64,000 bases of DNA, taken from Lunularia cruciata (lineage: Eukaryota > Streptophyta > Marchantiopsida > Lunulariales > Lunulariaceae). The stretch is from NCBI GenBank assembly GCA_948567375.1, contig OX419756.1, positions 40,934,333-40,998,332 on the forward strand, given 5' to 3'. This document shows positions 54,218-64,000 of this stretch, one piece after another. The position numbers were made by a program, and so were the translations under genes. Positions within the stretch are counted from its first letter, which is position 1; each line of letters opens with the position of its first letter. The notes under the pieces are model-generated. The model saw nothing but the letters and a program-made list of their open reading frames with translations. It was not told the origin of the DNA and did no database searches.

Positions 54218-57088
54218 ACTTCACTCTTGCATGAGGAATCCAAGATGAAACATGGAATTTTTAAGGTACTACCCTATTTTCTAATCATAACAAAGGAAAA
54301 GGACAATGGAGGGAGAGATGAGTTCTTTCTCATAACAATGAAAAGAAATTTTCCAACATAGATGGAGAGGAGCAAGACAAAGGAAGTGCAAACCTCCAAC
54401 AAAATGCCCCATAGGTGGCAGAGGTTTTCATTCGGTAGCAAACTACCCAAAAAATCCCAAGAAGAACAATTTGAAGAAATCAGCCTACATTTTTGAAGCT
54501 TCAACCCAAAAGGGGAAACAAAAGAAAAACCAGCATGAGGAGGAGTTTACTCAAAATTTTATGCCAATGTTTATTGCTCCTGAGCCTTTTGCTCCAAATC
54601 AGCACCCTATCTAAGACAAGTGAAGGATCAACATTGGTACATGGATACGAGAGAAACACATCACCACTTTCTCAAGGTCAGTCCAACAGCCCATTTTCCA
54701 ATCTAAAATGCAAATACAATTTACTTAGGAGACAAGATGACCCTACCATCCTTGGCAGTAAAACAATGAGGTTTCTCTCCCCAATGGAGGCAAAATGACA
54801 GTTAAATCATTTTGTGTGTCCCTTCCTTGCACAAGAGTCTCTCCTTGGTTAGTGAACTTGATCAGCAAGGGGGTCGCATTCTCATAATGAATCAGAAATG
54901 CACCCTATATGATAGGTTAAAAAACCCCATGATTGAGTGTCCACTCTAGGATAACTCTATGTTGGGAAAAGTGATAATTCAAGCCAGCTACTTGAAAGAA
55001 ATTTCATCAGGTAGAGGCTTCTTCAGCCGGCAAAGTCTTAGCAACATGTCTCTAGAAAAATTTAGTGTTGCACAAATTTGTGCTCATGATAGTGCAACAC
55101 ACTCAAACTTCTGACAAGGCCATAGACTTCTTAAAGCATTTTCAAATTGATGGATATTTCATCTTAAAGCCATGATAATGAGAGGAAAATTTTTGAAATG
55201 GAACGACCCAATATTGGCTAGCCATAATCCAAAAAAATTCAAACCACAAAGTTAATAACATCTATGGAAAATCCAATTTATTGGAGATCTGAGATCTACC
55301 AAGGATAGCCATGATGGAAATGTAAAAGCACTATCTTTTCTCCTTCACAAAAGCCACACCTTCTCATTGGAGTGCTTGTCTATTTTGCAGAATCATAATA
55401 ACCTCCTTGACAAGACATGGTCTCTTCAAGTTCCATCTAAAAGTCTCACCTCTCCATGTGCATTGTCAACCGTTCAAAGCAAGAACATCCTTTGTTGGCA
55501 CCACCGTTGGATCACATTAGCACCTAAAGATTAAAAAAATTAACAAGCATTGGATCCATCAAGGGACTTAATCTCAAAAAGTCCCATATCATACTTGCTC
55601 TACTTGATTGTTGGGGAAACATGCATGTGCTAAATTTCCCAAGCAAGCCACATTTTGAGACAATTTCACCTAATATATTTTGATCTCAGCAGACGGATAG
55701 CAAGCCCTAGTTTTTCAAGCTTTGAGCATTTTATGACACTAATTGACAACTACTCATGTTATATAGTGGTCCGATAGGTAAGAAACACAAGTGACCATTT
55801 TGAGATGTTCCAACGCTACTATGTCTAGGTAAAAAGGAAAAAAAAGTAGAAGATCAAAATTCTTAGGTTTGGCAGAGGCAATTAGTACCTTGGTGGTGAC
55901 TTCACAGCCTATGTAGAGCAACAAAGCATTTAGTGGTAGGTCATGGCAGCCTACATTCTGCAACAAAATGGGCATTGCAAAATGCAAGAACAAGATCCTA
56001 TTTGACACAACACAATGTATGTGCTTTGAGGTGAATTGTCTAAGCACTATTGGGGCAAAGTTATCATGTGTGCTATTTATTTGCAGAATAGGTGCACTAG
56101 AAGGCCATCCCTAAAGAAACACTTTGTTTAAATTATGGATAGGTATAAGCATGATATATTTTTTACTTACTGATTTTAGGCTCTACAGGTTTTGCAAAAT
56201 TCTGGACAAGCTGCAAGGCAAGCTTGATGAGCATTTGTTTGAGTGTAGGCTGCTTGGCTATAACACCAAAATCACAAGATACAAGGTGCAGTGGAAGAGA
56301 AACTAACATATTTTTGTGTCTCAAGATGTTATGTTCCAAGAGGAGACCCTTCTCAATGCAGCCACCATTATGCATTCCCCAAGCCCAACTGACAAAGAGC
56401 TCTAGTTAGTCATGTACTTCTATAGTACCCCCGGTAGATATCATCTCCCCACTATATGTACTTGTAGCCTTGCGCAAGTACAAACCCTTGTTCTTTTGGT
56501 GCAAACACCTATCGGCAAGTTCACGCTCTAGTCCCCTTATGCCTCCTAATTCTACCCCCCTTTGACATCCATATTTTTTCTACCTCAACAACCACTTGAT
56601 TTAGTAGTCCCTATAGCAATTCCACCAGGTCTTGAGGATCTTGTAACTCCATCCCTTTGTGCATCTCCTATTGATTGCTATAGAGTTTCCAAACATTAAT
56701 GGGTTTGACAAGATCAAAGGCATGGACACATTTCAGGATCATCTCTTCCCTAGCCCGTCCAACAGTGGGTTATTGACTCTATTTCTAGACTAAACTTCAT
56801 GCCACACCTTGGCACACAGTCCTTTGTCTCCCTGACATTTTTTGATGCAAGTTTCTCTTCACTTACTGGAAGACGAGTTGTTAGGGAAATTGTGACCAGC
56901 TTGGGCAGCCATGTCCATCAATGATGCATGTCCTCACCACCACAGTTGGACAGGCCTGCTCTATTACTGACCTTGAGGAGGAGCACTTTCCTTCACCAGT
57001 CAGGCCTCCACTACCAGAGTTACAACAGTCCACACGGTTGAAAAAGGGCATCCCAACTCTGCATTTTTCCGATGACAGTCATGATGCA

Positions 57089-57290
57089 TCCATCTTGATA
57101 CCCAAGACACACAAGCAATCTCAAAAGAGCACTTTTGTAATGATCTCACTTGATCTTCTAATGGAACTCCATATTTCAGATTAGTTTGCATTTGTCTTGA
57201 TACCCAAGACACACAAGCCATCTCAGCAAAGCACTTTTATAGTGATCTCACCTGATCTTCTGATGGAACTCTATATTCCAGATTAGTTTA
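57089..57290. repeat. ~98-bp tandem duplication near the 3' end of copia H
   Basis: Both units contain CTTGATACCCAAGACACACA and end GATTAGTTT. They differ by about a dozen positions. The unit ends at a stop in each copy. Confidence 0.85.
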
Positions 57291-57330
57291 GGACTATCTC
57301 AGCCCGTGCAAATTTGGTCAAGAGCGGAGT

Positions 57331-60300
57331 GTGAAAGATATGAGACCAAAATTTTGAACTCAGACCACAAGGCCAAGGCATAGGTTTTTCTTTTCATCAC
57401 TTATTTCTCTCCTTGCAGCTCCCACAAAAGCTCTTGCACTAGTCAGCACTATCGACTAAACCACATCAAGTCATCTCATTTCAATTAGCATGCTTTTACT
57501 TGGTGCCTGTCCTCTCCATCTTTTTCAGATAATAATCCATTGCAGCCAAGTTCATATTATGTATAGCTCATAAGTTCATTCTTGAGAAATTGTAGAACCA
57601 CAACAACTCTGTTGATCTTCCCTGACTGGGTTAGTAAGAAGGAAGTAGTGAACTTCCCTTGGCCTAGTGGATGGTGAATCAAAATAAGGAAAGTCAAGTC
57701 AATCCCACAATAACAATGAGAACACACAAAGATGATCAATTGACAACTTGATACAAAATTGACCATCTTCAAACAAGACATGCATACAAATAGTGGGGGA
57801 TGCTCCGGTAGTCAAAAATGCTCAAGAGCATTACTTATTCATTCAGCAAAATTTTATGTCAATGTTTGTGGCAAAGCTCTTGGCACTTAGTTATCGATCC
57901 TAGAATCAACAAGCGAGGCAATTTAAAATCCTACTTGTTTGCAAACACAAACACACTATTACCTTTTCAATTCACATCCAAAGGAGATGTATCCTTTGTA
58001 TTCAAAGTTATAATGACACCTAATATTATTTTCATCTAACATAACATCTATAGTAGAGAATATAGATGCGCATACCAAGACATAGTCCTTATGCTATTGT
58101 GATGGCACATATCCTTATGCTATCATAATGCATGTGCCATCCCTCCTCCATGTATACATGTATTCATTTGTGTATGACCACATGTATGTTGAACATGCAT
58201 ATACATAGTCAGCATATAAAACTCCTAATGGAGATGACAAGACAAGATAATCATACTACATGTATGTGATTGACCTTAACTTATATATTTGTGCTTAATA
58301 TGGAACATGCAATAAGTTGTATATAATTATTCATTAAAACTTGGACTTCTTCAAGGACAGCTCAAATATTCAAATCTTGATGGTAAAGTATTTAATATTG
58401 AGATTCTAAATATTTAACCATGATACTTAAATGTCTAACATGCAAATCAAATTTATAACTTGCAACTCAAATGCCCAAATTTACAAATCATATGTAATAG
58501 CCAATTGTTTTAAATGGGTGAAAATTGGCATATATTTTAGCATATTGTAGGACTATTTTTATATGTTTTGAATGCCAAATTTGGAATTCAGATGGCTAAT
58601 TTTGAGTTTATGGTATACAACATAATTTCTTTATATCTATCAGAATGTTAAATTTGATCTCCAATTTTATGGCACTTTTTCCTACATAGAGGTTGTAACA
58701 TAAAAATCTGAGCATCTCATTATTAATGGGCTATTATGGAGTAGTGGCCACACATTTCAGGTCTTTATTGAGTAAATTCCAATTGCAAAGAAACTACAGC
58801 AAATATGATTTATTTATTTTAAATAAGATATTTTATCTTATTTATGTAATCTTATGAGGATATGAACGTAAGAAACAGCTCATCAGCAAGAAATAGATAA
58901 ATAGGTTGTAAAATAATACATGTTATAATGATTTTGTAAGAATTTTCTAATAGAAAGTGACTTGATATATGTATAACACTAGTTTAAAAATGGACAATTA
59001 TACAATACAAAGACATAGTATATCACAAAAATTAATTAGTATTAAGTATTATAGCTACATATAGAAAAGAACATTATGTAATAGCTAATTGATTATCATA
59101 GGTATACACCAAGAATTCTTGTTTGTGACACACTTCCTAGAAAAAATTTATATACATGTAAAATTCTAAAATCCATGAATTTTTGGAATTTTCTTTTCTT
59201 TTACTAAAACTCATAATTTTTATCCACAATTTTCATATCAAAATATTATCTTGATTAAGATAAAAATTTAAAATTTCAAGAGAAGTAATAGTATTCATTT
59301 AAATTCTACGTACTTGCTAAAAAGATCTTCATGGAACATGCAAAATAGCCAAGGAGAAGATATCTATTACAAGGAAATAGAGTGTAGAAAAAGATTATGT
59401 GTCATAAGAAAGCTTCCTATTATTAACACATTGTCATCCAAATACTCCTAAACTAACCTATATATATTATCTCCTCCTCAACTATCATACATCAAAGTGG
59501 TCTTTGTCCTTGGTCTCTTCCTCTATGTCTATGTCTACATTTACTTCCTCCTCTATGAAAGTGCTCGTGAATCACCAACCATAGCAATTGAACATATTGC
59601 TATCTCATCAATGCTAATGAGTATCTCTACACCCATTATAACTTGAGCGGTTGGAGATGCTAGTGAGCAAATTAACTCACCAAATCATGAAGTTTATTCA
59701 ACTCATAATCTTAAGGACATTGATCCTTGACATTCCATACACATTATATTAAATTTCAAGTCCTTATGTCACACAAGAACGTCCACAAAGTATTATCTCC
59801 TTACTAACTCCTTGAAGTGTCTTGCAACAAGACCACCTCATCTTCTCAAGCACAAAAGGGACAGAATAGTAAGGCTTTTATGTTCTATCTCTTCACTTCA
59901 TTTGTCACCCACATTGTGAAGATCTTATATTTTTCTTGCCATTCTCTTCTATATTGCAATCTAGAAAATGTCATTTTTTTGGTGATAATTTTATTCTCCA
60001 AAGTAGATCATGAATTTATCTAAAAGACCACACTAGATCACAAGATTTTTAGATCATTGACCTTGGTCCCTAGATCGTTCTTTAAATCTTTCTTCTCCCA
60101 CCATCCTTCCTCTAAAAATAGCTAATACCATTACTTGATCTTCTAAATGTCTAGCCTTTAAAGATGACCTTACTGATTTTTGTTGTTGCACATCATCATC
60201 TTGGTAAGTGTGATGTAGAGTAAGAGTTACAAGTATAATGCCCAAAAAAACAGAAGAGGGTCAGAAGAGCTTAACTTGTTCATCACCTTTAATTTGGAAG

Positions 60301-61570
60301 CCAAAACAGTTCACATAAAGAATATAGTACATATATTTATTGGAATAATAATATTAAGGTTTATATTTGATGCCAAATCATCCTCCAAATCCACCACTCC
60401 AATGAAGATATTGCAAGAATGAGTGTTCATCTTGGCTATATTTTTTGCTAGAAAATTGATTGTTTGCTCAAATTGACAAAGTACTTGTGAAGTTGCAAGA
60501 TCTAAGCAAGTTCTCCTTCTTATCTCTCTTAATGCAAAACTTGCTCAATTTACACAAATTGTGTTGTGTAAATTGAATTCATCAAGCTTTATGGTTCCAC
60601 CTTGTGTCCTTCAAAGTACACAAAGCCTATGTTATTATAGTTGCATGAAAGGAGTGACCAAACACTACTCTCAATTCATTACCAAATATATAAGGCCTCT
60701 TGAGTATAAACTTCTACTCTTTAGATGAGTTTTGATTACTTTGTGGGCTTGGCCACCTTCTTCCCTTTGCATTTAAGGACCTAATTGTTTCCTTTTTTTG
60801 TGCTTTGCACCATCCTTAGATAGCACAATAACCAAGTATCCAACTCTCTTCTTGTTTGCATTGTCCTTGGAATAGGGATAGAGTTTTTGGTTGTGAACCT
60901 TATTTCTTCTATAGCATTTGCCTCTAGTAGCTTGACATGAAGTTATATCATATTACCTAAATTTGGTGTAGGTTAAGCTATAATTTGTGCAACATCTTTC
61001 CAATAACTTTGAAGCTTATGTAAACTTCACTACTTCCTTCTCAAAGCATAAGAAATCCATATAAACATCCAAGAAGATGACTAAGAAGGTCATAACGTGA
61101 AAAAAATAAGGAAATATTTAGAACCAAATGTAAAGATGTGAGGTCTTATGCACACAAAACCCAAAGAAATCTTATGGATTCCCTTAGCATCTAACTTAAG
61201 TAGATGAACTACACTTCCCTAAAGGCATCTTTTAGTAGTTTGAATGCCAATGCTTTTTGATTCTGTGGTACTTGCAATGCTTCAAACCAAATTGGTTGCT
61301 CATTGTATTGTTTCACTCCTTTGACTTTGTTAAGAATCAATCAACCTGATCAAGTGTGAATCCACAACTCTATACTTGAGCACTTGTAATCATAGTTCCT
61401 CACAACTCCACACCTATATTCATCAACATTCAAAGCAAAGTAATTGGACTTCAGTTGTATGCAAAAATTGCATTGGTAAGTGAACTCTAAAAGTTTCAAG
61501 CCAAAGCCTTATATACAATTTATTGCTTTGCCCCAAAGGGACTTAATGGCTAATAAAGCTTCTAGTCAAC
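57331..61570. other. AT-rich sequence; no gene or repeat recognised
   Basis: Only short frames with no motif occur. The first 400 bases may be the 3' LTR of copia H. A short repeated phrase, TCCTTATGCTAT, appears twice near 58090. I see no RNA gene. Confidence 0.4.
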
Positions 61571-62109
61571 TGTAATTTTCCATGGATAGGAGAAAACCCA
61601 AGAGAAACATAAGGCTTCATCCCTCAATACTTTGTTGCTCCAAAAGAGCACCTTGTCTTTACTATATAGCAAAAATGATCCTCTCAAAGGGAGTTTCACC
61701 CTTGGATCAGATACATGGATTGGTGACATGTCAATCCTTGCCTATTTGGTTGGTCAAACAAGTTTGACTAGAGAGGATCTTTAGGGAATCTTCTTGTGTG
61801 AAGCTTAGATTAGCATGGGTGAGGTACTTTTGGAAAGATCTCTATAAGAAAAACATGAGGGCAAGAAGTCAATGCCTTTTCCTTGAAAGAGAGGAGATCG
61901 TTTCATTTTTGAGGCCTAATTCATCTATTTGGGCCTTCAAAATTAGTTCTAAAGTTTTCATGGTGTTTTTGGCCTTTGCTCTATTAGTAGAAGTATTTTT
62001 TTGGTGACACCTCTATCTGATCTACTTAGACCATTATATATAACATCCTTCAAAGATATTACCATGCCAATTCCACCTCTAGATAATATGTGTAGCTAAT
62101 GGTATAATA
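61571..62109 (-). repeat. LTR of element E, diverged
   Basis: Plus-strand start TGTAATTTTCC and end …GGTATAATA. It follows the family-C LTR over its whole length with deletions (539 bp against 706-735). This is the 3' LTR in the minus orientation. Confidence 0.75.
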
Positions 62110-62129
62110 AACCTCTCCTTTTTAAGATG

Positions 62130-62330
62130 TTTTGTCCTCATTGCAAAGCAGTTGCTCAAAAGATTGCACTAACGCTTATGCATTGGTCAAGTTAGCTATG
62201 GCCTTCCATGCTGACTCATACAATGTGTACCCTTTCCAATGTATGAGATATTCTACATGTGGATGGTGGGTACCATGTATGTATTTCTTGAGAATGTGTT
62301 TGACTTTGTATTCCTCTGTACATCAATGAG
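62130..62330 (-). pseudogene. Degenerate chromodomain of element E
   Basis: The minus strand translates in part as EYLIHWKGYTLYESAWK and ANLTNA, matching YLVQWKGY…EATWEP in element C. Stops and shifts are present. The W-K-G-Y block is the identifying feature. Confidence 0.65.
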
Positions 62331-62759
62331 TGTTGGACATGGTCTAACTTCTTATATGGAAGGAAAGTGGGGTCGTGAGGATGCATATCTATATAATAAG
62401 GACACATTGAACATTGTATGGATCTTCATGTGTGATGGGAGCTCAAGGTGATAGGCTATTATGCCAATTTGATAGATGATGGGAAAAGGCTCAATAGAAC
62501 AAGGTCTGAGCTTACAATGGCCAATTAATGTGAGGTTGGTTGTGGAAAACCACACTTGATCCCCAAAGCTGAATTCCATGTGCCTATGATGTGCATGTGC
62601 ATATTTTTTCTATTGATTTTGGGCTATCTAAAACTTATGCTTGGCATTCTCTACCCCATGTTGGATTCTAGAAAATAAAATTGTTGACAACATCAGCTCT
62701 TGTATCCAATGAGCAGATTTTTACCAAGCTTGAAGGTATGAAAGGGTGTTCTCCATACA

Positions 62760-63323
62760 TGTAATACCAAGAGCTAGCCATATAATCTAGATGTGAAATT
62801 TGGTTTGGTAACATCTAGAATGATATTATGCATGATGGTCAAAATAGATAAGATAGAAGTATCACCAAAAGAGTACTTCTACTAATAGGGCAGAAACCAA
62901 AATAGACTTGAGAACCTTAGAACCAATAGCTAGACATATGATTTAAAGGTGAGAATTGGTTTAGTAACATCTAGAAGGATGTTACACATGATGGACTAAA
63001 CAGATCAAAAAGAGGTATCACCAAATGGGGACTTCTACTAATAGAGTATGAACCGAAATATGCCTGAAATCTTTGAAGGCAATTTTGGAGGCCTAAACGG
63101 ATGAATTAGACTTCAAAAATGTGCAATGAGGAAGGCCAGCCTTTCCTCATTAGGGTGGAGCTTTCTGACATGTCACCTATCTGTGTCCCTAATCCTATGG
63201 TGGAGCTTCCTTGGAGGAGATCCTCTTTGTCTATATAATAAAGAGAAGGTGCTCCTTTGGGGCATCAAATGTTTGAGTGTGAAATCTGTGTTTTCTCTCT
63301 TCTCTTGTCCTTGGAGTATTACA
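62760..63323 (-). repeat. Solo LTR of family C in element E
   Basis: 564 bp, TGTAATACCAAG…GGAGTATTACA, flanked by ATACA (62755-62759) and ATACA (63324-63328), a perfect 5-bp target duplication. It lacks about 170 bp present in the 735-bp copies. The integrase-coding sequence of the host element continues across it; the uninterrupted homologue is at about 37780 in element C. Confidence 0.9.
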
Positions 63324-64000
63324 ATACATGAGGAAGAACAAGGTGACCTATGTAGATGCATTCACTGAAATTTTGTATGCAAATTCTCCCAAATGGAAGT
63401 TAAGTGTCCCACCTTTTTTGCTCTTCTAAGATGATGCTCTAGAGCATGTCCTTGATAGTGTGATTGGCCCGCTTTGTTTGTCCATCAATTTGTAGATGGC
63501 ATGGTATGGACATGGTAAGTTTTGGTTTTGAAGATACTAAAGTGTTCTCCAAAACAAACAAGTGAATTGAGTGCTCTAATCAGTGATGAGCACTCAAGGT
63601 AAGCCATGGTGAAAAAATACCATAGCTTAGTGCAATTGAGCTAATTATGGAGAAGTCATATCCTTGGTTGTAGGACACATGAATCATTTTTGTTGAGTTG
63701 GTCTACAAAGATTACAATGGAGTCAAAACCTAAGGTGATCTTAAGCAATTCACAAACCAGATCCATGCTAACCTGCTTCCAATATTGTGTATGAGTAAGG
63801 AAGGGTTCAAGGAGTCTTGTGAGAGCCTAGTTGGAGGCATTATTTTGTTGAAAAAGTAGGCAACTTTGGATACTCCATCATTGGTGCTCATCTTAGGCCA
63901 ATAGTAATGGCATTTGATTACATCTAAGGTCTTGTCCACTGCAACATGATATGCAATGGTGAAATCATGACATTTTACTAGGATGGTGGTTCTTAGGTCT

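Larger units (their letters stand above)
53500..57320 (+). mobile_element. Ty1/copia element H, degenerate
   Basis: Plus-strand: capsid region (about 53570-54250; blocks equivalent to DYWDIISNASPK and a heavily stopped capsid core), a basic stretch after it, pre-integrase traces (about 55480-55660), an integrase C-terminal region (56124-56400, DEHLFECRLLGYNTKITRYKV, DVMFQEE) and pre-RT sequence (56921-57184, RPPLPELQQSTRLKKG). A possible primer-binding site TGGTATCAGG lies at about 53554. A GAGCGGAG tract before TGTGAAAG at about 57330 may be the 3' LTR start. No RT or RNase H was recognised. Stops are frequent. Confidence 0.6.
61571..64000 (-). mobile_element. Chromovirus of family C, second copy (E), partial
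   Basis: Minus-strand 3' part: LTR 62109-61571, a degenerate chromodomain, integrase C-terminal domain (62579-62352, FGDQVWFSTTNLTLIGHCKL), a solo LTR of its own family (62760-63323), and integrase core and zinc-binding traces (63324-64000, MDKTLDVIKCHYYWPKMS near 63930). The 5' part lies beyond the window. Each block aligns with element C (37133-39060). It is more decayed than C. Confidence 0.8.

Overview
This is a land-plant nuclear window, very probably from a large, repeat-dominated genome; a gymnosperm is my guess, and that is inference only. Most of the sequence is old, nested, mutually interrupting LTR retrotransposons: Ty3/gypsy chromoviruses with chromodomains, other Ty3/gypsy families, and Ty1/copia. 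There is one degenerate LINE tail. One intact host gene sits in a less repetitive, GC-richer island at about 8.1-15 kb. No rRNA, tRNA, CRISPR or prokaryotic-style operon was seen.

Layout. 1-7.1 kb: LTRs of family A in opposite orientations at both ends, around a family-B gypsy remnant (265-3608) that lies inside a chromovirus remnant (family G, 3609-6788). 7.2-8.1 kb: LINE reverse-transcriptase tail. 9.9-12.0 kb: two-exon minus-strand gene for a type II membrane protein with a filamin-like stem and a PC-esterase/NXPE-type SGNH hydrolase domain. 12-18.6 kb: no recognised gene. 18.6-21.9 kb: copia remnant (+), split by a solo LTR of family C. 21.9-34.8 kb: parts of family B on either side of a complete family-A gypsy element (24197-32007). 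34.8-44.25 kb: plus-strand chromovirus D, split by complete minus-strand chromovirus C (36398-43577), which is itself split by a solo family-A LTR. 44.25-48.8 kb: copia F (-). 48.8-52.6 kb: an unusual LTR-less insertion (element K) carrying one long coiled-coil reading frame, placed inside a 37-bp tandem repeat. 53.5-57.3 kb: copia H (+). 57.3-61.6 kb: AT-rich, nothing recognised. 61.6-64 kb: second chromovirus of the C family, again split by a solo LTR.

Most notable: (1) family B's integrase ends in a complete Cys4-His-Cys3 PHD-finger pattern (22724-22858) where chromoviruses carry a chromodomain; (2) element K has TG...CA ends, a perfect 5-bp target duplication and no visible LTR or polymerase, and encodes a coiled-coil protein interrupted only by two in-frame TAG codons; (3) chromovirus D's LTR holds two perfect three-unit heat-shock-element matches upstream of a TATA-like site. 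Insertion order can be read from target duplications at several places, in one case confirmed by a homologous empty site elsewhere in the window.

All retroelement genes here are frameshifted or stopped. Nothing suggests any of them could now move on its own.
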